Shown here piece by piece: positions 19,083 through 27,730 of a DNA stretch of 64,000 nt. How positions within the stretch are numbered: the stretch's first letter is position 1; each line of letters opens with the position of its first letter. The notes below the pieces were generated by a model. It had not been told where the DNA came from. It worked only from the letters and a program-made list of their open reading frames with translations, and did no database searches. A program made the position numbers and the translations under genes. The stretch comes from JACCZX01 sp963801035 (GTDB taxonomy: Bacteria > Pseudomonadota > Gammaproteobacteria > Burkholderiales > Burkholderiaceae_F), in contig CAWDDF010000007.1 in assembly GCA_963801035.1 (NCBI GenBank), forward strand, positions 744,001 through 808,000, written 5' to 3'.

Positions 19083-19110
19083 CCGGCCCGGTTTCCCGGG
19101 CCGCTTTTTT
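19083..19110 (+). terminator. Attenuating terminator between receptor and permease genes
   Basis: A GC-rich stem (CGGCCCGG with CCGGGCCG, short loop) at 19083-19104 is followed by six T's. It stands 23 bases past the receptor stop and 16 before livH. Partial termination here would give more receptor than permease, a common design in ABC importers. Confidence 0.82.
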
Positions 19111-19125
19111 AAATAGGGCGCGTTC

Positions 19126-20082
19126 TTGCTCGAGACCTTGATTAGTCAGGCGCTTTATGGCGTCAGCTATGGACTGCTGCTGTTCATGCTCGCCGCCGGG
19201 CTGACGCTGATCTTCTCGATGATGGGCGTGCTGAACTTCGCGCATGCAAGCTTTTACATGCTCGGTGCATACATCGCGTATCAGATCAGCACCTGGATCG
19301 GTTTCTGGCCCGCGCTGATACTGGCGCCTGTCGCGCTGTTCGTGATCGGCGCACTGGTCGAGCGCTGGGGACTGCGGCGCGTGCACAAATGGGGCCACGT
19401 CCCCGAGCTGCTGTTTACGTTCGGACTGTCGTACATCATCGTCGAGCTCGTCCAGGTCATCTGGGGTCGTCAAGCAGTTGCGTACCGAGTGCCTGCCGAG
19501 CTGGATGGACCGGTCGACTGGATGCAGTATTTCGGCATCACATTCCCCGAGTATCGAATGTTCATGATGGCGGTAGCGATTGCGATGTTGGTCGCGCTAT
19601 GGCTGGTGCTGACGCGCACGCGAATCGGGCTCGTCATTCAAGCAGCGCTGACGCATCCTCAACAGGTCGAGGCGCTCGGACACAACGTACCGCGCGTTTT
19701 CATGCTTGTCTTCGGTGCCGGCTCGGCCCTCGCTGGACTGGCAGGAGTCGTCGGTGGCAACGCATTCGTCACGCAGCCCGATATGGCGAACACGGTGGGA
19801 GCGATCATCTTCGTGATCATCATCGTCGGGGGCCTGGGCTCGCTTACCGGTGCATTCGTCGCTGCTCTGCTGATTGGTCTGCTGGAAAATTTCGGCAAGG
19901 CCGAGGATGGATCGCTGGCGACGCTGCTCACCCAACTTGGGCTGCACATCGGCCCTGATACACCGGGTTATGCGGTGCTCAGCCTGACGTTGTCGGAGGT
20001 GACGCCCGTGCTTCCTTATCTGTTGCTCGTATTGATTCTGATCGTCCGGCCCAAGGGATTGCTTGGCACTCGAGAAAACTAG
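19126..20082 (+). CDS. livH: Branched-chain-type ABC permease, LivH
   Basis: Inner-membrane permease, 318 residues, with about eight hydrophobic helices. It begins LETLISQALYGVSYGLLLFM at a TTG (19126); the first methionine further in would delete part of helix 1, so the TTG is preferred. Family stretches are GLTLIFSMMGVLNFAHASFY near residue 25 and GLGSLTGAFVAALLIGLLE near 245. Its stop overlaps the GTG of livM as TAGTG. The pair of permeases forms the channel for the receptor encoded upstream. Confidence 0.94.
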   Translation: MLETLISQALYGVSYGLLLFMLAAGLTLIFSMMGVLNFAHASFYMLGAYIAYQISTWIGFWPALILAPVALFVIGALVERWGLRRVHKWGHVPELLFTFGLSYIIVELVQVIWGRQAVAYRVPAELDGPVDWMQYFGITFPEYRMFMMAVAIAMLVALWLVLTRTRIGLVIQAALTHPQQVEALGHNVPRVFMLVFGAGSALAGLAGVVGGNAFVTQPDMANTVGAIIFVIIIVGGLGSLTGAFVAALLIGLLENFGKAEDGSLATLLTQLGLHIGPDTPGYAVLSLTLSEVTPVLPYLLLVLILIVRPKGLLGTREN

Positions 20083-21377
20083 TGCAGCAAAGCGCTCTTA
20101 CTTTTCGTCCGTTGAACTTTGGCCGCTGGGTCGTTTGGGGCTTCACGGCGCTGCTGTTTCTGGTGTTGCCCGCATTTTTCAGCAAGGGCTTTGCGCTGAC
20201 GTTGATGTCGCAGATGGGCATCACGATCATCTTCGCACTCAGTTACAACATGCTGCTCGGCCAGAGCGGGATGCTTTCCTTCGGTCATGCGGTGTATTCG
20301 GGGCTTGGCGCGTTTTTCGCGATCCACGCGTTGCGCTGGATTGATACCGGTGCACTCGCGTGGCCGACGTCTTTGCTGCCGTTGATCGGCGGCTTTGCCG
20401 GTGCGTTTTTCGGTGTGATCTTCGGCTACTTGACGACGCGGCGCGCCGGCACGCCTTTCGCAATGATCACGCTCGGTATCGGCGAGATGGTATTCGCGGC
20501 TTCGCTGATGTTTCCTGGATTCTTTGGCGGCGAGGGCGGAGTTACCGCAGATCGCGCAAGCGGAAGTTCGTTTCTCGGCATTCCTGGCCTTACGTTCGGA
20601 CCGCAGATTCAGGTTTACTACCTGATCGCCGTGTGGTGCTTCGTCTGCATGATTGCCATGTTTGCGCTGACGCAAACGCCGCTTGGCCGCATTGCCAACG
20701 CAGTGCGCGACAACCCTGAGCGTGCCGAATTCATTGGCTACAACACGCAGCGCGTGCGCTGGCTGATGCTGATCCTGTCGAGCTTCTTCGCGGGTATTGC
20801 GGGCGGACTGTCGGCGATCAATTTCGAGATAGTCAGCGCTGAAAATGTCAGTGCCGTCCGCTCCGGTGGCGTTCTGCTCGCCGCGTTCATGGGCGGCGCG
20901 GCATTCTTCTTCGGCCCGATTCTCGGCGCCGTCGTATTCGTTTTCTTCGCAGTCGCATTGTCCGAGTACACGAAAGCGTGGCAGCTCTACCTCGGCGTGT
21001 TCTTCGTGCTGCTCGTGATGTATGCACCGGGCGGGCTTTCCAGCTTGATCCTGATGAATCTGCGCGTGCTGAAGTTCAAAAAGTTCGCGCGGCTGCGTGA
21101 TCCTTATGTCGGTCTGCTGCTCGCCGCGCTGGCGCTCGCGTTCGGGACGGTGCTGATCATCGAGCTGATGTATCACGTGACGCTGAACGTCGGCCAGGGG
21201 CCGGAGGTACGGTTGTTCGGGTTTGTGTTCGACACGACGCGCGCTCCCGGCTGGGTCTTCGCAGTAACAACGCTTACCGCGGCTGCGGTTGCATTCGAGT
21301 TCTATCGCAGACGCTTCAAGCAATATTGGGACGAAGCGCAGGTCGAGATCGAAGACTGGATCCGCGAGAATCCATGA
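20082..21377 (+). CDS. livM: Branched-chain-type ABC permease, LivM
   Basis: Second inner-membrane permease, 431 residues with a GTG start that shares bases with the livH stop. Core family segments are LSYNMLLGQSGMLSFGHAVY near residue 50, then FGYLTTRRAGTPFAMITLG, and AAFMGGAAFFFGPILGAVV near 270. The C-terminal 100 residues (after about 335) hold two additional hydrophobic segments (LLLAALALAFGTVLIIELM and a second near residue 395) that go beyond the usual LivM end. The gene ends with ATGA overlap onto livG. Confidence 0.93.
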   Translation: MQQSALTFRPLNFGRWVVWGFTALLFLVLPAFFSKGFALTLMSQMGITIIFALSYNMLLGQSGMLSFGHAVYSGLGAFFAIHALRWIDTGALAWPTSLLPLIGGFAGAFFGVIFGYLTTRRAGTPFAMITLGIGEMVFAASLMFPGFFGGEGGVTADRASGSSFLGIPGLTFGPQIQVYYLIAVWCFVCMIAMFALTQTPLGRIANAVRDNPERAEFIGYNTQRVRWLMLILSSFFAGIAGGLSAINFEIVSAENVSAVRSGGVLLAAFMGGAAFFFGPILGAVVFVFFAVALSEYTKAWQLYLGVFFVLLVMYAPGGLSSLILMNLRVLKFKKFARLRDPYVGLLLAALALAFGTVLIIELMYHVTLNVGQGPEVRLFGFVFDTTRAPGWVFAVTTLTAAAVAFEFYRRRFKQYWDEAQVEIEDWIRENP

Positions 21378-22142
21378 GCTCTTTTCCAGTGCCGGCACTT
21401 GAATTGGTCGCGGTCAGCAAACAGTTCGGCCGCACCGAGATCATTCGCGATGTCTCTCTGCAGGTACCACGCGGCGAGCGCCACGCAATCATCGGGCCGA
21501 ACGGCGCGGGCAAGTCGACGCTATTCAACCTGATCAGCGGCCGCTTTGACGTAACCGCGGGAACTCTGCGGCTTAACGGCGTCGACATCACGCGGCGTAA
21601 GCCATTCGAAATCAATCGACTTGGTCTGTCGCGCAGCTTTCAGATCACGAATCTGTTTCACCGACTGTCCGTTTTCGAGAATCTGCGCTGCTCGGTGCTG
21701 TGGTCGCTCGGACATCGATACTCTTTCTGGAAGAACCTGAACAAACTGTCGGACGCCGAGGAGCGCGCCGAGTCGATCCTCGATCAGGTGGGATTGAAAC
21801 GTCGGCGCGACATAGCAGCAGGGCTGTTGACTTATGCCGAGCAACGCGCCCTGGAAATAGGGATCACGATCGCCGGCGGCGCCGACGTGATTCTGCTCGA
21901 CGAGCCTACTGCGGGCATGAGCCGCGCCGAAAGCAAACGGGCAGTCGAGCTGATACGCGCCGTCACACAAGACAAGACGCTGGTAATGGTCGAACATGAC
22001 ATGAGTGTCGTGTTCGATCTGGCTGATCGCATCTCGGTGCTCGTTTATGGACAAGTGATCGCAAGCGGAACGCCAACGGAGATTCGTGGCAACGATGCGG
22101 TGCGCGAAGCGTATCTCGGTCAACCTGCGGTGAATCACCTAA
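21374..22142 (+). CDS. livG: Branched-chain-type ABC ATPase, LivG
   Basis: ATP-binding subunit energising the importer. The ATG at 21374 overlaps the livM stop. Walker A is GPNGAGKSTLFNLISG, the signature region reads LTYAEQRALEIGITIAGG (the usual LSYGEQ is LTYAEQ here) and Walker B is VILLDEPTAGMS. As sequenced the frame does not stop at the family's normal end but reads on to 22297. A TAA at 22140-22142, overlapping the livF ATG as TAATG, comes into frame if one C of 22138-22139 is extra; this gives 255 residues, the expected size. I therefore place the end there, which is inference; a true livG-livF fusion is the alternative. Confidence 0.85.
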
Positions 22143-22835
22143 TGCTGCATGTGAGCGAATTTGCAGGCGTACTACGGAAAGAGCCACGTCTTGCACGGCG
22201 TCGATCTGACGGTGGGTCGCGGCGAGATCGTCAGTCTGCTGGGGCGAAATGGCGTGGGCCGGTCGACCACGGCAAAGGCAATCATGGGACTGGTTGACTG
22301 CACCGGCTCGGTCGCTTTCAAAGGTCACGATCTGATCAACAAGAAGGCGTATGAAATTGCGCACCTCGGTCTGGGCTATGTACCTGAGAACCGTGACATC
22401 TTCCCGACTCTGACCGTCGAAGAAAACCTGCGGCTCGGCATCAAAGGACGCCGCGCCGGGCGCTGGACGTTCGACGAGATGTATCGGCTGTTTCCACGCC
22501 TGCGCGAGCGCGCCGCGACCGAGGCGGGTGTGCTTTCGGGCGGCGAGCAACAGATGCTGACGCTCGCGCGTACGATGATGGGCGATCCCGAGCTGGTGAT
22601 CATCGACGAGCCCACAGAGGGCCTTGCGCCGATGATCGTCAAAATGGTGGCCGAGTTTCTACAACACCTTAAAGAACGCGGAGTCTCGGTGTTGCTGATC
22701 GAGCAAAAGCTGACGATCGCATTGCAGATTTCGCAGCGCGTCTATGTCATGGGACACGGCCACATGGTGTTCGAAGGCACGCCTGACCATCTGAAAGCCA
22801 ACAAATTGATTCGCCAGGAATGGCTTGAAGTTTGA
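22142..22835 (+). CDS. livF: Branched-chain-type ABC ATPase, LivF (frame break near start)
   Basis: Second ATPase of the importer. From the ATG at 22142 the protein reads MLHVSE and then loses frame at the TTT of 22160-22162; the other frame continues LQAYYGKSHVLHGVDLTVG, the normal LivF start. Removing one T gives a 230-residue protein. Walker A reads GRNGVGRSTT, with arginine where the P-loop lysine normally stands; the signature is LSGGEQQML and Walker B is LVIIDEPTEGLAP. Arginine at that position is odd for an ATPase, although I recall it in some LivF homologues. The last gene of the importer, 7 bases before the next gene. Confidence 0.85.
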
Positions 22836-22842
22836 CTACAAA

Positions 22843-24936
22843 ATGACCACACATTACGAAAGACGCGGCAATGTGGCCGTGCTGCAGATCGACAATCCCC
22901 CGGTCAACGGACTGGGTCACGTCACCCGAAAAAGCCTGATCGACGGGCTCGGCCGCGCGCTGCGCGATGATGACATCCGCAGCGTCGTGATTACCGGTAC
23001 GGCCAAGGTGTTTTCAGGCGGCGCCGACATCAAGGAATTCAATACCCCGGCTGCGCTGGCGCAACCGAGTCTGCTGCAAGTGATCGATAACGTGGAGGCT
23101 TCGACGAAGCCGGTGATAGCCGCGGTTAACGGCATCTGCATGGGGGGCGGACTCGAGCTTGCCCTTGGTTGCCACTACCGAATAGCAACGCAAGACGCGT
23201 TGTTCGCCCTGCCCGAAGTCAAGATCGGCCTGCTGCCTGGAGCAGGCGGCACCCAGCGGTTACCACGCGCGATCGGCGTCGAGGCGGCGTTGCAGATGAT
23301 TGTCAGCGGCGAGCCGATCGATGCGAGTGCCGCCTTGAAGCGTGGCCTCATTTCGCGCATCGTCGCGAACACATCATTTGACGACGTGCTCGCATTCGCG
23401 AACGAGGTCGCCCGCAAGTCAAAGCATCCGAAGCTTCGTGACCAGCCTGCATTACTGTCAGCCGGTCAGGACAGCAACGCCTTTTTCGAAGCGGCTCGCG
23501 AGCAGGTCTCAAAGCGCGCGCGCGGACTACCGGCGCCGATGCGTTGCATCGAAGCAGTCGAGGCAGCGGTCAAGCTGCCGTTCCAGCAAGGTCTGGCTCT
23601 CGAGCGGCAGCTCTTTGTCGAGCTTATTCAGTCGACCGAGTCGAAGGCGTTGCGGCACGTGTTTTTTGCCGAGCGCACGGCATCAAAGATCCCTGATGTG
23701 CCCGAGGGAACTCCCACGCGTGCAATCGGCAAAGCTGCTGTCATCGGTTTCGGCACGATGGGCGGCGGCATCGCGATGAGTTTCGCCAACGCGGGAATTC
23801 CGGTAACCGCGTTCGAAAAGGACCAGGCGGCGCTTGATCGAGGGCTGGCCATGTGCCGGCGAAATTGGGAAGCGACTGCAAAGAAAGGGCGGTTGACGAT
23901 GGACGAGGTTGAGCGTCGCATGGCGCTACTGACGCCGACGCTCGACTTCAACGCGCTGAACACTGCGGATATCGTCGTCGAGGCCGCGTACGAAGACATG
24001 GCGGTAAAGCAGGACGTGTTCAAGCGTCTCGATGCGGTGAGCAAGCGCGGCGCGATCCTCGCGACCAATACTTCGACACTCGACGTCGATCAGATCGCTG
24101 CGGCTACTGTCAGGCCGCAAGATGTGATCGGCACGCACTTCTTCAGCCCTGCCAACGTCATGCGATTGCTCGAGATAGTGCGAGGGAAGCAGACGAGCAA
24201 AGATGTATTGGCGACGGTGATGCAGCTCGCGAAGCGCCTGAAGAAAGTCGGTGTCGTGTCTGGCGTATGTGACGGCTTTATCGGCAACCGAATGCTGGAA
24301 CAGTATCTGCGCCAGTCGATGTTCCTCGTCGACGAAGGCGCCTCGCCACAGCAGGTCGACGCCGCGATGGTTCGATTTGGAATGGCGATGGGTCCGTTCA
24401 CGGTCGGCGACCTGGCAGGTCTGGACATCGGCTACGCGATTCGCCAACGCCGCTATGTCGAAAAGCCTCACGTCACTTACAGCCGTGTCGGCGATCGTGT
24501 TGTCGAGCTCGGGCGCCTAGGACAGAAGACAGGCAAGGGTTGGTATCGCTATGAAACAGGCGATCGCTCTCCCAAACCCGATCCGGTAATCGACGAGCTG
24601 GTGACGGAGTATCGAAATGAGATTGGCATGACGCCGCGAACCATTACCGACGACGAGATCGTGCAGCGCTGCGTATACGCGCTGGTCAACGAAGGCGCCA
24701 GGATTCTCGAGGAAGGAATAGCGCTCCGCGCGAGCGACATCGACGTCGTCTATCTGACGGGCTATGGTTTTCCGGCCGCAAAAGGTGGCCCAATGTTTTA
24801 TGCGCAGACCGTCGGCCTGAAAAATGTCGTCGAATCGATGCGGTCGTTCGCACAGAACGATCATGCCGATCCGAAGTTCTGGCAGCCTGCCAAACTTCTG
24901 CAGGACGCTGCCGCCAGCGGTCAATGGCCGCGCTAG
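22843..24936 (+). CDS. Bifunctional enoyl-CoA hydratase / 3-hydroxyacyl-CoA dehydrogenase
   Basis: Two steps of beta-oxidation in one 697-residue chain. The N-terminal crotonase part (residues 1-190) has FSGGADIKEF and the oxyanion-hole segment NGICMGGGLELALGCHYRI, with PEVKIGLLPGAGGTQRLPRA carrying the catalytic glutamate area. The dehydrogenase part starts near residue 300 with the NAD motif VIGFGTMGGGIAMSFANAG and contains GTHFFSPANVMRLLEIV. The compact layout resembles peroxisomal-type bifunctional enzymes more than FadB. It follows livF by 7 bases, so it is in the same operon and acts on CoA esters formed by the ligase at 16024. Confidence 0.94.
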   Translation: MTTHYERRGNVAVLQIDNPPVNGLGHVTRKSLIDGLGRALRDDDIRSVVITGTAKVFSGGADIKEFNTPAALAQPSLLQVIDNVEASTKPVIAAVNGICMGGGLELALGCHYRIATQDALFALPEVKIGLLPGAGGTQRLPRAIGVEAALQMIVSGEPIDASAALKRGLISRIVANTSFDDVLAFANEVARKSKHPKLRDQPALLSAGQDSNAFFEAAREQVSKRARGLPAPMRCIEAVEAAVKLPFQQGLALERQLFVELIQSTESKALRHVFFAERTASKIPDVPEGTPTRAIGKAAVIGFGTMGGGIAMSFANAGIPVTAFEKDQAALDRGLAMCRRNWEATAKKGRLTMDEVERRMALLTPTLDFNALNTADIVVEAAYEDMAVKQDVFKRLDAVSKRGAILATNTSTLDVDQIAAATVRPQDVIGTHFFSPANVMRLLEIVRGKQTSKDVLATVMQLAKRLKKVGVVSGVCDGFIGNRMLEQYLRQSMFLVDEGASPQQVDAAMVRFGMAMGPFTVGDLAGLDIGYAIRQRRYVEKPHVTYSRVGDRVVELGRLGQKTGKGWYRYETGDRSPKPDPVIDELVTEYRNEIGMTPRTITDDEIVQRCVYALVNEGARILEEGIALRASDIDVVYLTGYGFPAAKGGPMFYAQTVGLKNVVESMRSFAQNDHADPKFWQPAKLLQDAAASGQWPR

Positions 24937-24952
24937 GTTGGATTGCACTTCG

Positions 24953-25732
24953 ATGCCGCTCAAGAAGCTATTCGATCTGACCGGAAAGACGGCGTTGATC
25001 ACAGGCGGCTCACGCGGGCTCGGATTGCAGATCGCGGAAGCGCTCGGCGAGATGGGTGCTCGACTCGTCCTGTCGGCGCGTAAGCCCGACGAATTGCAAG
25101 CGGCGAGTGCGCACCTGAAAGGGCAGGGCGTCGACGCCCACGCGATTGCTGCCGATTCATCGAACCCAGAAGACATCGCACGCCTCGCTGCAGCCGCTCA
25201 GGCACACCTGGGTGAAATCGATATCCTGGTCAACAACGCCGGCGCAACCTGGGGCGCTCCCGCTGAAGATCATTCGCTCGACGCGTGGGACAAGGTGATG
25301 AATCTGAACGTGCGCGGCATTTTTTTGTTATCGCAGGCGGTCGGCCGCGCATCGATGATTCCGCGACGAAGGGGGCGCATCATCAACGTGGCGTCGATTG
25401 CGGGTTTGTCGGGCAACACGCCGGGGACGATGAGTACGATCGCCTACAACACGAGCAAGGGAGCGCTGGTGAACTTCACGCGCACGCTGGCCGCCGAATG
25501 GGGCAAGTACAACATCACGGTTAACGCTCTGGCGCCGGGGTTTTTTCCATCGAAGATGACCAAGGGTGTCATCAAGGAGTTCGGCGAAGACACGCTGGCG
25601 CGTCTGGCACCGCTGAATCGACTGGGCGACGAGGAAGATCTGAAGGGTGCCGCGTTGCTGTTTGCGTCCGACGCAGGCAAGCACATCACCGGACAGATTC
25701 TCGCCGTCGATGGGGGCGCAACCTCGTACTGA
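24953..25732 (+). CDS. Short-chain dehydrogenase/reductase
   Basis: NAD(P)-dependent oxidoreductase of the classical SDR type, 259 residues. Cofactor motif TGGSRGLG at residues 18-25, NNAG near 95 and the catalytic Tyr/Lys in AYNTSKGALVNF, with the Ser in the preceding NVASIAGLSG. The C-terminal EDLKGAALLFASDAGKHITG is standard. Closest style is gluconate 5-dehydrogenase or 3-oxoacyl reductase, but substrate cannot be assigned. The gene follows the bifunctional beta-oxidation gene by 16 bases and probably handles a hydroxy or keto intermediate of the same pathway. Confidence 0.92.
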   Translation: MPLKKLFDLTGKTALITGGSRGLGLQIAEALGEMGARLVLSARKPDELQAASAHLKGQGVDAHAIAADSSNPEDIARLAAAAQAHLGEIDILVNNAGATWGAPAEDHSLDAWDKVMNLNVRGIFLLSQAVGRASMIPRRRGRIINVASIAGLSGNTPGTMSTIAYNTSKGALVNFTRTLAAEWGKYNITVNALAPGFFPSKMTKGVIKEFGEDTLARLAPLNRLGDEEDLKGAALLFASDAGKHITGQILAVDGGATSY

Positions 25733-25744
25733 GGCTCGACAGAC

Positions 25745-26752
25745 ATGGCTACCAATCGCAGAATCGTTTTGGCGAGCCGCCCCAAGGCGGCTGCGACGAC
25801 ATCAAACTTCCGTCTCGAGGAGGTGACGGTACCGACGCTGCAGCCTGGGCAATTTCTCGTTCGCAATCACTGGTTATCGCTGGACCCGTACATGCGGGGG
25901 CGCATGAACGAGAGCCGCTCATACTCAGAACCGCAAGCGCTCGACCAGGTAATGCTCGGTGGCACTGCGGGCGAAGTGATCGAATCCCGCAACCCGGGAT
26001 TTGCGGTTGGAAGCAAAGTTGTCGGCTATCTCGGCTGGCAGGAATACGCCGTGTCCGACGGCACCGGCGTGTTCAAGGTGGATACGCGTCACGTTCCGTT
26101 GTCGGCGTACCTCGGATCGGTCGGCATGCCCGGCGTCACTGCCTGGTACGGGTTGAATCGCGTGATCGACCCACGCGAAGGGCACACGATCGTTGTCTCG
26201 GCCGCGAGCGGCGCAGTCGGCAGCGTCGTGGGTCAATTGGCGAAAATCCGCGGTCTGCGAGCGGTCGGCTTCGCAGGCGGTGAAGAAAAGTGCCGTTATG
26301 TCACCGAAGAGCTCGGCTTCGATGCGTGCATCGATTACAAGTCCGAAAAAACTCCGGACGGGCTCAGCAAGCGCCTGAAGGAAGCCGCGCCGAACGGTGT
26401 CGATGGTTATTTCGAAAACGTCGGCGGCGCAGTGATGAACGCGGTGTTGCCGCGAATGAATACCTACGGACGCATTGCGCTGTGCGGTTTGATCGCCGGT
26501 TACGACGGCCAGCCGATTCCGATCGAAAATCCAACCTGGTTCCTGATCAGCCGGTTGACGATGCAAGGTTTTATCGTCAGCGAACACATGGATGTGTGGC
26601 CGCAGGCACTGAAGGAGCTTGGCGAACACGTTGCGGCCGGGCGTATCAAGTATCGCGAGACCGTCGCGCGCGGCATAGAGAACGCACCGCAAGCGTTTCT
26701 TGGGATGCTGAAAGGCGCCAATTTCGGCAAGCAGCTCGTCAAGCTCGCATGA
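25745..26752 (+). CDS. NADP-dependent medium-chain oxidoreductase (CurA/leukotriene-B4-type)
   Basis: Zinc-independent medium-chain dehydrogenase/reductase of 335 residues. The family reduces enones or double bonds of acyl-type substrates with NADPH. Signatures: NHWLSLDPYMRGRMNE at about 40-55, GVTAWYGL near 130 and the cofactor loop VSAASGAVGSVVGQLAKI near 155-170. No zinc-binding cysteine cluster is present. It is in the same direction as the SDR genes on each side, 12 bases after one and overlapping the next by ATGA, so it belongs to the same operon. Confidence 0.9.
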   Translation: MATNRRIVLASRPKAAATTSNFRLEEVTVPTLQPGQFLVRNHWLSLDPYMRGRMNESRSYSEPQALDQVMLGGTAGEVIESRNPGFAVGSKVVGYLGWQEYAVSDGTGVFKVDTRHVPLSAYLGSVGMPGVTAWYGLNRVIDPREGHTIVVSAASGAVGSVVGQLAKIRGLRAVGFAGGEEKCRYVTEELGFDACIDYKSEKTPDGLSKRLKEAAPNGVDGYFENVGGAVMNAVLPRMNTYGRIALCGLIAGYDGQPIPIENPTWFLISRLTMQGFIVSEHMDVWPQALKELGEHVAAGRIKYRETVARGIENAPQAFLGMLKGANFGKQLVKLA

Positions 26753-27633
26753 AAAGCCTGGAGAACAAGGTGGCTGCAATCACCGGCGCGGCGAGCGGCC
26801 TGGGTCGGGAATTTGCGAGGTTTGCAGCGCGCGAGCGAATGCGGGTGGCACTGGCTGACGTTCAACGTGATGCGCTCGACGTCGTTGTCAACGAGCTCAA
26901 GCGATCCGGCGCGGTGGTCATTTCGGATGTCGTTGACGTTGCACAGGCTGCACAGGTTCAGCGCTTTGCCGAACACGCTTTTAGCGCATTCGGCAATGTC
27001 CACCTGTTGATCAATAACGCGGGGGTGGGAGGCGGCGGTTACGTATGGGAAAACACTGCGCGCGACTGGCAGTGGGTGATGGGCGTGAATCTGATGGGCG
27101 TTGTACACGGCTTGCAGCACTTTGTTCCGCGCATGCTCGAGGCAAACAAGCGCGGCGAGGCGGGGCATATCGTCAACACAGCTTCGATCGCCGGGTGGCT
27201 GACGGCGCCGCTAATGGGCGTGTACAACGTATCGAAGCATGCGGTCGTGGCATTGTCCGAAACGCTTTATCACGACCTGCGCCTTGCACAGTCGTCGCTT
27301 GGCGTATCAGTGCTGTGTCCGGCTTTCGTTCCAACCGGTATCGCACTATCGCACCGTTTCCGACCAGCCGAGTTGCTGAACCCTGATGCGCTTACGGCAT
27401 CGCAAAGAATCGCTCAGAGCGCAAGCGAGAAGGCCGTTGCGAGCGGAAAGATCACGGCAGAGCAGATCGCGCAACTGACCTTCGATGCCGTGCGCGAAAA
27501 TCGCTTCTACGTGTTTACGCACCCGCAGATATTGCCGTCGGTGCGAGCTCGCTTCGATGCAGTACTGAGTGGCGCTGCGCCGGCGGACCCGTACGCAGCG
27601 CGTCCATCCTCTCGGCCGCAGACACCGACTTAG
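26749..27633 (+). CDS. Short-chain dehydrogenase/reductase
   Basis: Second SDR of the operon, 294 residues, starting at the ATG that overlaps the previous stop. Motifs: TGAASGLGREFARFAAR for cofactor binding, NNAG near 90, and the catalytic pair in YNVSKHAVVAL preceded by NTASIAGW. A longer C-terminal part than usual (from about 225: HRFRPAELLNP onward) resembles the group of SDRs that act on hydrophobic or acyl substrates. Not closely similar to the SDR at 24953. Exact substrate unknown. About 100 bases without a gene follow before the M16 peptidase. Confidence 0.9.
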   Translation: MKSLENKVAAITGAASGLGREFARFAARERMRVALADVQRDALDVVVNELKRSGAVVISDVVDVAQAAQVQRFAEHAFSAFGNVHLLINNAGVGGGGYVWENTARDWQWVMGVNLMGVVHGLQHFVPRMLEANKRGEAGHIVNTASIAGWLTAPLMGVYNVSKHAVVALSETLYHDLRLAQSSLGVSVLCPAFVPTGIALSHRFRPAELLNPDALTASQRIAQSASEKAVASGKITAEQIAQLTFDAVRENRFYVFTHPQILPSVRARFDAVLSGAAPADPYAARPSSRPQTPT

Positions 27634-27730
27634 CTGGTCCTCTGAGTCTTCTCTCTCAGGCGCGCCGTCATCGCTCAGCCGAGAGTTCGCGCGATGGCAG
27701 AATGCCGATCGCTTACCTGGAACCGCTGCC

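Noticed and set aside
20079..21398. Minus-strand open frame of about 439 codons over livM
   Set aside because: Antisense to a clear LivM; His/Arg-rich translation is typical of a reverse-frame artefact in GC-rich DNA.
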